A DNA stretch of 64,000 bases. Origin: VRUE01 sp963807425 (GTDB lineage Bacteria > Actinomycetota > Thermoleophilia > Solirubrobacterales > 70-9). The position numbers were made by a program, and so were the translations under genes. How positions within the stretch are numbered: position 1 is the stretch's first letter; the number at the start of each line of letters is the position of its first letter. The notes beneath the pieces were generated by a model. That model was not told the origin of the DNA, searched no databases, and saw nothing but the letters and a program-made list of their open reading frames with translations. Below are positions 44,232 through 53,448 of this stretch, piece after piece. Location of the stretch: contig CAWEBZ010000011.1 in NCBI GenBank assembly GCA_963807425.1, positions 62,001 through 126,000 of the forward strand. Reading direction: 5' to 3'.

Positions 44232-45875
44232 ATGCCGGATCTACTGCTGGGCCCACTGCTTCGTTATGTCTCGGATACCGAGGCGACGGTTTGGGTCGAG
44301 GCGAGCGAGGCCTGCGAGGTCGAGATCCTCGGGCATCGCGAGCCGACGTTTCGGGTCGAGGGGCACCACTACGCGCTGGTCCGGGTCGAAGGCCTCGAGC
44401 CCGGCGGCTTCTACGAGTACGGCGTCGCTCTCGACGGCGAGCAGTGCTGGCCTCTACCCGATGCCGACCTGCCGCCCAGCGCGATCCGCACCTTCGACCG
44501 CGACAAGCCCCTGGACATCTGCTTCGGCTCCTGCCGGGTTGCCCTTCCGCACGAGGAGCCCTACATCCTCAGCAAAGACCGCCACGAAGATGGGCACGAG
44601 CTCGATGCGCTGCGGGTCCTCGCCAGGCAGATGAGCCGCGGGGACCGCGACGAATGGCCGGAGTTGCTCTTCCTGCTCGGCGACCAGGTCTACGTCGACG
44701 AGGCGTCGCCGGCAGCGCGCGAGCGGATTCGCAAGCGCCGCGGCACTAGCGAGCCGCCGGGTGAGGAGGTGATGGACTTCGAGGAGTACACCTGGCTCTA
44801 CCGCGAGGCCTGGGAAGACCCGCTGATCCGCTGGCTCTTCTCGACGGTCTCCTCATCGATGGTCTGGGACGACCACGACATGAATGACGACTGGAACATC
44901 TCCCGGTCCTGGGTGCGGGACATGCAGGCCAAGCCGTGGTGGCACGCCCGTGCGGTCGGCGGGATCGCGAGCTACTGGATCTACCAGCACCTCGGCAACC
45001 TCTCGCCGCGGGAGTTGGACGACAACGACCTCTACCGCCGGATACGGGGGAACCAGCACGCGACTGAGGAGCTGCGCGAGTGGGCCGCGGGGATCCAGTC
45101 GACCGAGTCAGGGACCCGCTGGAGCTTCTGCCGGGACTTTGGCGACGTTAGGGCGATCTTCATGGACTCGCGGGCGGGACGGGTGCTGGAGGAGGACCGG
45201 CGCTCGATCTTCGACGACGAGGAGTGGGACTGGATCGTCGACCACGCCAGCGGCGATTTCGATCACCTGCTGATCTCGACCACGGTGCCATTTCTGCTCT
45301 CGCCGGCGTTCCACCACGTCGAGGCCTGGAACGAGCGCCTCGCCGACGGCGCCTGGGGCTCACTCGTCGCCCGCGGCAGCGAGAAGCTGCGCCGGGCGCT
45401 CGACTTCGACCACTGGGCGGCGTTCCAGTTCTCCTTCGACCGCCTTGCAAGACTGCTCGAGGAGGTCGCCTCGGGTCGTCACGGCAACCCTCCGGCTTCG
45501 ATCGTCGTCCTCTCCGGCGACGTCCACCACGCGTATCTCTGCGAGGTGGCCTTCCCCCGCGGCTCCGGTGTCAGCAGCCCCGTGTTTCAGGCCGTCTGCT
45601 CTCCCTACCGCAACCCGCTCGACGAGCGCGAGCGGAAAGTGGTGCGGGCCGGCTTCTCGCGTCCCGCCCACGGGTTGGCGCGCGCCCTGGGGCGGCTTGC
45701 GGGCGCGCCCGATCCTGGTATTCGCTGGCGCCTGCTGGAGGGGCCGTACTTCGACAACCAGGTCGGCACCCTGCGGCTCGACGGGCGCAGCGCTTCGATG
45801 CGGCTCGACAAGACGACTCGCGACGAGGAGGACCAGAGGAAGCTGGATAAGAGCTTCGAGCGGCGCTTGGTCTAA
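44232..45875 (+). CDS. PhoD-like alkaline phosphatase/phosphodiesterase
   Basis: 547 aa without a signal peptide. The PhoD-type metallophosphatase core is clear: FGSCR, LLGDQVYVDE, VWDDHDMNDDW, FMDSR and VVLSGDVHHAYL. A short N-terminal beta domain precedes it. Calcium/iron-dependent members cleave phosphodiesters; lack of a signal suggests an intracellular enzyme. Start ATG 44232 with a GGAGGGGGAG SD. Confidence 0.9.
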   Translation: MPDLLLGPLLRYVSDTEATVWVEASEACEVEILGHREPTFRVEGHHYALVRVEGLEPGGFYEYGVALDGEQCWPLPDADLPPSAIRTFDRDKPLDICFGSCRVALPHEEPYILSKDRHEDGHELDALRVLARQMSRGDRDEWPELLFLLGDQVYVDEASPAARERIRKRRGTSEPPGEEVMDFEEYTWLYREAWEDPLIRWLFSTVSSSMVWDDHDMNDDWNISRSWVRDMQAKPWWHARAVGGIASYWIYQHLGNLSPRELDDNDLYRRIRGNQHATEELREWAAGIQSTESGTRWSFCRDFGDVRAIFMDSRAGRVLEEDRRSIFDDEEWDWIVDHASGDFDHLLISTTVPFLLSPAFHHVEAWNERLADGAWGSLVARGSEKLRRALDFDHWAAFQFSFDRLARLLEEVASGRHGNPPASIVVLSGDVHHAYLCEVAFPRGSGVSSPVFQAVCSPYRNPLDERERKVVRAGFSRPAHGLARALGRLAGAPDPGIRWRLLEGPYFDNQVGTLRLDGRSASMRLDKTTRDEEDQRKLDKSFERRLV

Positions 45876-45890
45876 TGAACGTGGCGATGT

Positions 45891-45927
45891 GGGACGGGGC
45901 GCCACCCGGCAAAGCGCGCCCCGTCCC
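45891..45927. terminator. Bidirectional terminator-like hairpin
   Basis: Perfect 12-bp stem GGGACGGGGCGC / GCGCCCCGTCCC with a 13-base loop between the convergent phoD-like gene and cysA. Confidence 0.75.
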
Positions 45928-45935
45928 TCGCCCCT

Positions 45936-46973
45936 TCAGGCGGCTGCAGTTACTTCTGCGTCATCGTCACCCTGCTCGCCATGGGGAGTCGAGGCCCCGT
46001 GGCCGTCGGATGACGAATCACCGCTGAAGCTCTTTGTCTGGCCGGGCCGCAGGTAGACGATCTGGCCCTCACGCAGTTCCAGCTTCTGGAGCTCTGCCCG
46101 GGTCAGCTGAGCCCAGACCTCGGTGCCGTCGCCGAGCGTGAACTCGACCCGGATCTCGAAGCCGAGCGCGACGATGCGTTTGACCAGCGCCTCCTCCGTG
46201 CGCTCGTCCGGGTCCAGCACGACGTCCATGTCGTGGGGGCGGACGAAGTGCTCACCGAGCCGGTTGACCTCGCCGACGAAGCTCATCACGAACTCGTTGG
46301 CGGGGTGGTCGTAGAGATCGTCGGCCGAGCCGGACTGCTCGACGCGGCCCTGGTTCATCACGACCAGCTGCTCGGCGACGTCCATCGCCTCCTCCTGGTC
46401 GTGGGTGACGAAGATCGTGGTCACGTGCATCTCGTCGTGGAGGCGGCGCAGCCAGGTGCGCAGGTCCTTGCGGACCTTGGCGTCGAGCGCTCCGAAGGGC
46501 TCGTCGAGCAGTAGCACCTGCGGTTCGACCGCGAGCGCTCGGGCCAGCGCCATGCGCTGGCGCTGGCCGCCGGAGAGCTGGTCGGGATAGCGCTCGGCGA
46601 GCCCGTCGAGTTGGACCAGACGCAGCAGCTCGTGCACGCGGTCGCTGATCTGGGGCTTCGACCACTTGCGGATCTTCAGCCCGAAGGCGACGTTCCCGAA
46701 CACGGTCATGTGCTTGAAGGCGGCGTAGTGCTGGAAGACGAAGCCGACCTCCCGCTTCTGGGCGGGCTTGGTCGTCGCGTCCTGGCCATTGATCACCACC
46801 TGGCCGGAGTCGAGATCCTCCAACCCCGCGATCGCCCGCAGCAGCGTCGACTTGCCGCTGCCGCTCGGCCCGAGCAGCGCCGTCAGCGAGCCGTCGGGGA
46901 CGTCGATCGAGACGTCGTTAAGAGCCTGAAAGTCACCGAAGCGCTTAAACGCTCCCTCGACAGCGATTCCCAT
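45936..46973 (-). CDS. cysA: Sulfate/thiosulfate ABC transporter ATPase CysA
   Basis: 345 aa: Walker A GPSGSGKST, signature LSGGQRQRMAL, Walker B VLLLDEPFGALD, H-loop VTHDQEEAM, and a C-terminal TOBE-like regulatory part (FVRPHDMDVV) usual for CysA. The last gene of a four-gene sulfate operon, it overlaps cysW by one base. It supplies ATP-driven uptake with CysT and CysW. Confidence 0.94.
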   Translation of the reverse strand: MGIAVEGAFKRFGDFQALNDVSIDVPDGSLTALLGPSGSGKSTLLRAIAGLEDLDSGQVVINGQDATTKPAQKREVGFVFQHYAAFKHMTVFGNVAFGLKIRKWSKPQISDRVHELLRLVQLDGLAERYPDQLSGGQRQRMALARALAVEPQVLLLDEPFGALDAKVRKDLRTWLRRLHDEMHVTTIFVTHDQEEAMDVAEQLVVMNQGRVEQSGSADDLYDHPANEFVMSFVGEVNRLGEHFVRPHDMDVVLDPDERTEEALVKRIVALGFEIRVEFTLGDGTEVWAQLTRAELQKLELREGQIVYLRPGQTKSFSGDSSSDGHGASTPHGEQGDDDAEVTAAA

Positions 46974-47845
46974 CAGGAACCCTCCTTCGTGTTAGTAGGT
47001 GTTGAGACCGCCAGCTCGGCGGCGGGCAGAGAGCCACCGGGGCTCGCCTTCGCCTTGCGGCCGCCGATGCTCATCAGCAGCAGCGTGGTGAGGGCAAGCA
47101 GGGCGAGGACGATCGCGCCGGCGTAGGCAGCCTCCTCCTGGAACTGCTCGAAGGCCTTGGCGACGAAGAGCGGCATGGTTTCCGTCTCGCCCGAGATCGA
47201 GCCGGAGACGATCGTCACCGCGCCGAACTCGCCCAACACCCGCGCCGTCGTCAGGACGACGCCGTAGGCAACGCCCCAGCGGATTGCCGGCAGGGTGATG
47301 CGCCAGAAGGTCTGCCACCCGTTGGCGCCGAGCGTCGAGGCCGCCTGCTCCTGCTCGGTGCCGATCTCCTGCAGCACCGGCACCGTCTCACGCACCACGA
47401 ACGGCAGCGAGACGAAGATGCTGGCGAGCACCATTCCCGGCCAAGAGAAGAGCACCTCGATGCCCCATTCGGCCATCGTGGGCCCGAACCAGCCGCTGTT
47501 GCCATAGAGCAGGTAGAGCGAGAGGCCGACGACGATCGGGGAGACCGCGAAGGGGAGATTGATGATCCCGTCGACGATCGAGTTGCCCCACCAGCGACGG
47601 CGAACCAGCAGCAGCGCACAGCCGACGCCGAAGATCGTGTTGAGCGGAACCGCGACGGCGACCATCAACAGGGTGAGCTGGATTGCGTGAAGCGCCTCCG
47701 GCGAGGTCATCGCTTCAACCGGCGGTCCGAGGCCGTGCTCGAAGGTCTTGTAGAAGATCATCCCGACCGGGGCGAGCAGCAGCAGGCCGAGGTAGCCGAA
47801 GGCGAGGCTACGCAGGCCCCATTTGGCAGGCGCAGTGGGGGTCAT
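46973..47845 (-). CDS. cysW: Sulfate ABC permease CysW
   Basis: 290 aa, six membrane helices, with the EAA loop (EQEQAASTLGANGWQTF) and the FGAVTIVSGSISGETETMPL segment characteristic of CysW. It pairs with CysT to form the channel. The start overlaps the cysT stop by four bases. Confidence 0.93.
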   Translation of the reverse strand: MTPTAPAKWGLRSLAFGYLGLLLLAPVGMIFYKTFEHGLGPPVEAMTSPEALHAIQLTLLMVAVAVPLNTIFGVGCALLLVRRRWWGNSIVDGIINLPFAVSPIVVGLSLYLLYGNSGWFGPTMAEWGIEVLFSWPGMVLASIFVSLPFVVRETVPVLQEIGTEQEQAASTLGANGWQTFWRITLPAIRWGVAYGVVLTTARVLGEFGAVTIVSGSISGETETMPLFVAKAFEQFQEEAAYAGAIVLALLALTTLLLMSIGGRKAKASPGGSLPAAELAVSTPTNTKEGS

Positions 47846-48747
47846 GTTCCACCCCCGACCTGAGAGCGACCGATGACACGGCTGACGGTGCGAGTCAGGA
47901 TGCCCTTCTCGCCCCGTGGGCCGGAACGGGCGAACAGGCTCACCAGCACCAGCATCAGCACCGAGAGCGCCAGCAGTACCACCGAGACAGCGGACGCACC
48001 GGCGGTGTTGCCCGACTCGATCTGGCTACGGATGAAGACCGAGGAGACCTCGGTCTTGAAGGGGATATTGCTCGTGATCAGGATCAGCGAGCCGTACTCG
48101 CCGAGCGCTCGCGCGAAGGCGAGCATGACGCCGGCGATGATCCCCGGCATCAGGTTGGGGAAGATTATGCGGCGGAAGGTGGTGAAGCCGCCGGCACCGA
48201 GCGAGGTCGATGCCTCCTCCATCTCGCGGTCCATCTCCATCAGCAGCGGCTGCACCGAGCGGACGACGAAGGGCAGGGTGATGAAGCACAGCGCTACCAC
48301 GATCGCCGTTCTCGTTCCGGCGACGTCGAGGCCGATCGGGCTTTTCGAGCCGTAAAGAGTGAGCAGGGTGAGACCGGCGACGATTGTCGGCAGCGCGAAG
48401 GGGAGGTCGATCAGCGCATTGACCGCTCCCTTGCCGCGGAACTCGTCGCGGACCAGGACCCAGGCGATCACCGTGCCGAAGAAGGCGTTGATCGCGACCA
48501 CGATCAGCGAGCAGATCACGGTCAGCTTCAGCGCCGCCATCGCCTGGTCGCCGGTGACCGCTCTCCAGAAGGCGTCGAGGCCGCTGGAGAGCGACTCGTC
48601 CACCACCGCCGCCAACGGCAGCATCACCATCAGCGACAGGTAGAGGACGACCATGCCCCGGCCGAGGCCGGCGCCGAGCCCGGGCAGGCGGATGCCTGCC
48701 CGGGGTGCTGCAGATACAGGGGGTGCGCTTGCCGGGTGAGCGCTCAT
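47842..48747 (-). CDS. cysT: Sulfate ABC permease CysT (CysU)
   Basis: 301 aa, with a variable N-terminus and six membrane helices; the EAA loop is MEEASTSLGAGGFTTF and the GEYGSLILITSNIPFKTEVSSV region is the CysT/CysU mark. It follows the binding-protein gene with one-base overlap. Confidence 0.93.
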   Translation of the reverse strand: MSAHPASAPPVSAAPRAGIRLPGLGAGLGRGMVVLYLSLMVMLPLAAVVDESLSSGLDAFWRAVTGDQAMAALKLTVICSLIVVAINAFFGTVIAWVLVRDEFRGKGAVNALIDLPFALPTIVAGLTLLTLYGSKSPIGLDVAGTRTAIVVALCFITLPFVVRSVQPLLMEMDREMEEASTSLGAGGFTTFRRIIFPNLMPGIIAGVMLAFARALGEYGSLILITSNIPFKTEVSSVFIRSQIESGNTAGASAVSVVLLALSVLMLVLVSLFARSGPRGEKGILTRTVSRVIGRSQVGGGT

Positions 48748-49790
48748 CAGCCGCTCGTCGAGACTCCGAGTTCTTTCTCGATCTCGGCCACGGAGCCGGT
48801 TTCATCGTCGAAGAACTCATCGTTGACCTTTTCCCAGCCGCCGAACTCGGCGATCGTGAAGAGGTCTTTCGGGGTCGGGAACTGCTTCGGGTCGACCAGG
48901 CTCTTGTTCACCGGGCGGTACCCGTTCTCGGCCCACAGTTCCTGGCCAGCGTCTGACCAGATGTAGTCGAGGAAGGCCTGGGCGGCCTCGGGGGCGTCTT
49001 TGGTGACCGCGATCGGGGTCTCGATCAGGATCGTGCTGGGCGGGATGACGTAGTCGACGTCTTCGCCCTCCTCCTGAGCCTTGATCGCCTCGTTCTCATA
49101 GCCGAGCAGCACGTCGCCCTCGCCCTGGGTGAAGGCGGCAAGCGCGTCGCGAGCACTGCCGGGCTGCACCACCGTCTTTTCCAGCACGGTCTTGACGGCG
49201 TCGAGCGCCTGCTGTGGGGATTTGCCCTCGTGCAGCTGCGAGCCGTAGATCGCCATGATGTTCCAGCGGGCAGCGCCGGAGCTGAACGGGTTGGGTGTGA
49301 TGATCTCGACGTCTTTGGTCAGCAGGTCGTCGAGCGACTCGAGGCCCTCGGGGTTGCCCTTGCGGACGGTCATCACGACGACCGAGTCCTGGGCGATTCC
49401 CTTGAGCTCGTTCTTGTCCCAGTCGGGCGCGACCTGGCCCGATTCGACCAAGCGGATCATGTCGCCGCCCTGGGCGAAGTGGACGACGGAGGCGGGCTGA
49501 CCGGCCTCGACCGCACGGCTCTGGTCGCCGGAGGCGCCGAACGAGTTGCTGAAGCTGACGTCGGCGCCAGCAGAGGTTCCCTCGAACCCGGGCTCGAGTG
49601 CTTCCTCGTAGACGGCCTCTGGGGTGGAGTAGCCGACCACGTCGAGCTTGCCACCCGATGAACCTGTGGCTGAGCTGTCGTCGCTGCCTCCGCAACCGGC
49701 TACGACGATGGCTGCGGCGAGCGCAAACAGTGCGGCCAGGAGGCCGACGTTAACGCTGCGCCGCCGGGTAACCCTGCGAGCGTTCCGCAT
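48747..49790 (-). CDS. sbp: Sulfate-binding lipoprotein (Sbp/CysP)
   Basis: 347 aa. Lipoprotein signal peptide with AAAIVVAGCGGS (Cys about residue 33). The mature part matches sulfate-binding proteins: VGYSTPEAVYEE, FSNSFGASGDQSRAV, NPFSSGAARWN and GYENEAI. First gene of the operon. Paired TTGACTGA(T/C)TTAG repeats lie in its upstream region. Confidence 0.94.
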   Translation of the reverse strand: MRNARRVTRRRSVNVGLLAALFALAAAIVVAGCGGSDDSSATGSSGGKLDVVGYSTPEAVYEEALEPGFEGTSAGADVSFSNSFGASGDQSRAVEAGQPASVVHFAQGGDMIRLVESGQVAPDWDKNELKGIAQDSVVVMTVRKGNPEGLESLDDLLTKDVEIITPNPFSSGAARWNIMAIYGSQLHEGKSPQQALDAVKTVLEKTVVQPGSARDALAAFTQGEGDVLLGYENEAIKAQEEGEDVDYVIPPSTILIETPIAVTKDAPEAAQAFLDYIWSDAGQELWAENGYRPVNKSLVDPKQFPTPKDLFTIAEFGGWEKVNDEFFDDETGSVAEIEKELGVSTSG

Positions 49791-49811
49791 AGAAAAGGAA
49801 TCCTCTCTTTG

Positions 49812-49841
49812 TTGACTGATTTAGTTTTTTGACTGACTTAG
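49812..49841 (-). promoter_or_regulatory. Direct repeats upstream of the sulfate operon
   Basis: TTGACTGATTTAG (49812-49824) and TTGACTGACTTAG (49829-49841), 17 bases apart start to start and 12 of 13 identical, within the 200-base gap ahead of sbp. They are probably regulator-binding sites. I do not recognise the motif. Confidence 0.5.
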
Positions 49842-49991
49842 GTCTGAATAGCTTTGCGGCACGGTAGCACAATGTCGATTGGAAAAGTCGTAAATCGGAT
49901 CGGAATAGAGTCGATTCCAGGTTCGGACCAGCGGAGCTGGCGCTTTTTGCCCGGTATGCGGGAAAAAGGCGCCACGAAGGAGGGAGAAGCG

Positions 49992-50870
49992 ATGAGCGTC
50001 GAGGTCGTGCGAACGCCGGAGGAGAGCCTGCAGGGGCTGCCCGATTTCCCCTTCGAGTCGAGCTACCGCGAGATCGACGGGCTGCGGCTCGCCTACCTCG
50101 ACGAGGGGGAGGGCAAGCCGGTCGTCTTCTTCCACGGCGAGCCGACCTGGTCGTTCCTCTGGCGCAAGGTGATCCCGCCGGTGCGCGACGCCGGCTACCG
50201 CTGCATCGCCCCCGACTACGCCGGCTTCGGCCGCTCCGACAAGCCCACCGACCTCGACTGGTACACCTACGACCGCCACGTCGAGCTGATGTCGACGCTG
50301 CTCGAGGAGCTCGACGTGCGCGACGCCACCGCCGTCGTCCACGACTGGGGCGGGCCGATCGGCCTGCGGCTCGCGGTCGAGCACCCCGACCGCTTCTCGC
50401 GCCTGGTGATCATGGAGACCGGGCCCTTCACCGGCCACCAGCGGATGAGCGACGCCTGGCTCAAGTTCCGCGAGTTCGTCCGCGACAACGCCGACGTGCC
50501 GGTCGGGATGCTGGTCCGCGGCGGCTGCAAGAACGACCCCGGCGACGAGGTGATCGCCGCCTACGAAGCGCCCTACCCGACCCCCGAGTCGAAGGCCGGG
50601 CCGCGCGCCTTCCCGCTGATCCTGCCGACCGAGCCCGATGCGCCCGGCGCCGCCGAGGGCAAGCGCGGTCGCCGACGCGCTGCGCGAGGACGAGCGGCCG
50701 ACCCTGGTGCTCTGGGCCGACTCCGACCCGATCCTGCCCTTCTCGGTCGGCGAACGGGTCTCCGAGCGGCTCAACTTCCCGGCGCCGCGGCGCGATCGAG
50801 AACGCCGGCCACTTCCTCCAGGAGGACGCCGGGCGCGGAGATCGGCCGCATCATCGCCGAGTGGCTCTAG
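49992..50870 (+). pseudogene. Haloalkane dehalogenase-like alpha/beta hydrolase (frameshifted)
   Basis: Starts at ATG 49992 with a strong SD. Intact to about 50660: oxyanion HGEPTWSFLW, nucleophile in VVHDWGGPIG (Asp), and EAPYPTPESKAGPRAFPL. All match haloalkane dehalogenases. The C-terminus then needs three one-base corrections (near 50663, 50793 and 50830) to read VLWADSDPILPFSVGERV, AIENAGHFLQED and EIGRIIAEWL. The catalytic His (AGHF) and acid are recovered after correction. Halide activity is not proven; the family includes other hydrolases. Confidence 0.8.
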
Positions 50871-52003
50871 GCGGCTCGGCCGGCGGCGCTGAGCGCGCGC
50901 CACCGCCGCGCAGCTCCTCGCGCGGGCGCTCGAGCCAGCAGGCGCACCCGGCGCGGCGGGCCCTCGTCCTCGAGCCAGGTGACCGTTCCCGGCCAGTAGG
51001 GCCCCGGCGGCGCGCCGGGGTGGTGGAAGGCGTCGGCGAAGACCCAGCTGCCGGTGTTGTGCAGGCGGCCGCCGCCCGGCAGCGGCCACTCGGCCTCGCC
51101 CTCTTCGGGGCCGGCGCGGTGGGTGTGGCCGGTGATCGTGTGGGCCGCGTCGATCTGCAGCCGCCGCGTCATCTCGGTGGCGGCGTCGATGCCGCTGCGG
51201 GTGATCGAGGCGGCGGAGAGGTCGGCGTCGAAGTCGGCGCGGAGCAGCGCGGTTGAGCAGCCAGACGCCGGCCGGGACGCCGGCGGCGACCGCGGCCTCG
51301 ACGGCTGCCTGGCGAGCGCGGCCGCCGTTGCGGTGGCGGCCGGAGATCGAGCGCCAGGCGCGCTCGGAGGGGCGGGTGGCGCCGCGCGCGAGGCCGGCCT
51401 CGGCGAGGCCGAAGGAGAGGCCGTAGATCGGGCGCAGGATGCGCTCGTAGTCGCCGGGCGTCGCGGGGTCGGGGGGCCGGCCGCCGGCGCGCATGATCGC
51501 CGCGGCGGCGATGCACTCCAGCCGCGGCAGGCGTCATGTGGCAGTCCATGTAGTGGCCGTGGGTGGCGTAGACGTCGTCGCGCAGCCAGACGCCGGGGTA
51601 GGCGATGCTCAGCTCGGCCTCGCCGAGCCAGCCGGCGATCCGCGTCGCCGGCTCGGCCGCCGGCAGGGCGCGGTGCTCGAGGCCGAGCGGCCGCGCCGCC
51701 GAGCGCGACCTCTTCCAGCAGCGGCTCGGCGAGGCGGTGGTCGTGGTTGCCGGGGACGAGCACGACCGCGCGGCCGGCCATCGCCTCGCCCAGCTCCTCG
51801 AAGAAGGGCCGGATCGAGCTCCAGCACCTGCGCCAGCGGCAGCTCGCGCAGCTCGAGCACGTCGCCGAGCAGGACGAGGCGGTCGGCGACGTGCGATCTC
51901 CTCGAGCAGGATCTGCGCGGATCGCCGGGTCGCGGGCGAGGTCCTCGCCGGTGGCGCTGCCCAGGTGCAGGTCGGAGACGATCGCCGTGCGCATCCGGCG
52001 CAA
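50867..52003 (-). pseudogene. Metallophosphoesterase (frameshifted)
   Basis: The gene starts near 52000 on the minus strand with IVSDLHLGSATGED (first metal motif). VVLVPGNHDHRLAEPLL (GNHD) and ITGHTHRAGPEEGEAEWPL (GHTH) appear later. These are calcineurin-like phosphoesterase motifs, close to the UDP-diacylglucosamine hydrolase type. The GD motif and much of the middle are split over other frames; at least five indels are required. It overlaps the end of the dehalogenase-like gene. Confidence 0.65.
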
Positions 52004-52092
52004 ACTAGCGGTGCAACGCTTTGCGGCCCGGATGCGCCGAGGCGTTGCCCTGCTCTGGCTGGTCAGCCAGTCCCCTGGCTAGACTCTCCGGC

Positions 52093-53016
52093 ATGCACGA
52101 GCTCAGCGAGGAGCGCCTGGCGCCCGTCAACGGCATCGAGATCGCCTACCAGGAGGTGGGCGACCCCGACGGCGAGCCGCTGCTGCTGGTGATGGGCCTG
52201 GGGACGCAGATGCTGGCCTGGGACGAGGAGTTCTGCGCGCTGCTGGCCGAGCGCGGCTTCCGCGTCGTCCGCTTCGACAACCGCGACATCGGCCACTCGA
52301 CGATGCTCGACGGGGCGGGCGTGCCGGGCCGGCGTCGACCTCTTCGTCGGCCGCCGCGCGAGCGCCGCCTACCTGCTCTCCGACATGGCGGCCGACACGA
52401 CCGGGCTGATGGACCACCTCGGGATCGACGTCGGCCCACGTCGTCGGCGCCTCGATGGGCGGGATGATCGGCCAGACGCTGGCGATCGAGCATCCCGAGC
52501 GGGTCCGCTCGCTGGTCTCGATCATGTCGACGACCGGCAGCCGCCGGGTCGGCACGCCGACGCTGAAGGCCTATCGGCCTGCTGCTTCGCCAAGGCCCCC
52601 GCATGGCCGCGACGCCTACATCGAGCGGATCGTCAAGACCTTCAAGGTGATCGGCTCGCCCGCCTACCCGATGGACGAGCCGCGGCTGCGCGAGGTGGCG
52701 GGGCGTATGTACGACCGCTCCCACAACCCAAGGGGCGTGCTGCGCCAGATCCACGCGATCAGCGCCTCCGGCGACCGCACCGCGGCGCTGCGCAAGCTGC
52801 AGCCTGCCGGTGACCGTGATCCACGGCACCCGCGACCCGCTGGTCCGCCCCAGCGGCGGCCGCGCCACCGCCCGGGCGATCCCCGGCGCCCGCCTGCGCA
52901 TGGTCGAGGGCATGGGCCACGACCTGCCCCGCGCCCTCTGGCCGATCTTCGTCGACGAGATCGCCGACACGGCCTCCCGGGCTGGCTGGCGCGCCGCGGC
53001 GAAGCAGCCCGCCTGA
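52093..53016 (+). pseudogene. Alpha/beta hydrolase (frameshifted)
   Basis: From ATG 52093: LLLVMGLGTQMLAWDEEF and VRFDNRDIGHST, a nucleophile elbow in VVGASMGGMIG (Ser), and a C-terminal VTVIHGTRDPLVRP and GMGHDLP with the catalytic Asp and His. These fit the proline iminopeptidase/BioH-like family. Four frame changes are visible (near 52330, 52437, 52575 and 52800). Confidence 0.75.
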
Positions 53017-53062
53017 TCCCCGGCCCAGCGGGGATGCAGCCCGAGGTGGGCATGCACCCAGA

Positions 53063-53146
53063 TGCGGCTGAGAGGAGTCGAACCTCCACGGAGTTTCCTC
53101 CACACGGACCTGAACCGTGCGCGTCTACCAGTTCCGCCACAGCCGC
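53063..53146 (-). tRNA. tRNA-Leu (anticodon CAG)
   Basis: Minus-strand 84-base class II tRNA: acceptor GCGGCTG/CAGCCGC, anticodon loop TTCAGGT giving CAG, long variable arm TGGAGGAAACTCCGT, T arm with GGTTCGACTCC, discriminator A. CCA is not encoded. Confidence 0.95.
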
Positions 53147-53240
53147 GGGGCCAGGCAATCTACCTGGTTGGCGCCCCGGCCCGGCCGCCCCACGGCGCCG
53201 CAGGCCATCCGCCCGCTCTCGCTAGAATGCCCGCCTCCTC

Positions 53241-53313
53241 GCCGCTATCGTCTAGGGGACTAGGACGCCGGATTCTCAGTCCGGAAACCGGGGTTCGAAT
53301 CCCCGTAGCGGTA
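53241..53313 (+). tRNA. tRNA-Glu (anticodon CTC), insertion site of the mobile element
   Basis: Acceptor GCCGCTA/TAGCGGT (one G-T pair), anticodon stem CCGGA/TCCGG with loop TTCTCAG (CTC), T arm GGGGTTCGAATCCCC, discriminator A. A tyrosine integrase gene starts about 135 bases downstream in the same direction, the standard arrangement for integration at a tRNA 3' end. Confidence 0.95.
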
Positions 53314-53321
53314 CCTCACGA

Positions 53322-53350
53322 AAGCCCCGCAAATGCGGGGTTTTCTTTAT
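53322..53350 (+). terminator. Intrinsic terminator after tRNA-Glu
   Basis: CCCCGC - AAAT - GCGGGG stem-loop (53325-53340), extended by A-T pairs, then TTTTCTTT. A textbook rho-independent terminator on the plus strand. Confidence 0.85.
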
Positions 53351-53377
53351 TCAGAAGCGTTCCTGATCGTCTCTTTG

Positions 53378-53429
53378 TCCCAAAGTTTGTCCCGAAGTCA
53401 TGCTAAAAAAGCTGGGACAAAGTTTGGGA
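53378..53429. repeat. Long inverted repeat ahead of the integrase
   Basis: TCCCAAAGTTTGTCCC (53378-53393) and GGGACAAAGTTTGGGA (53414-53429) are inverted copies with one mismatch in 16 and a 20-base gap. Their position next to the attachment site suggests integrase or excisionase arm-binding sites. Confidence 0.6.
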
Positions 53430-53448
53430 TCGACGGACAGGAGCGGTG

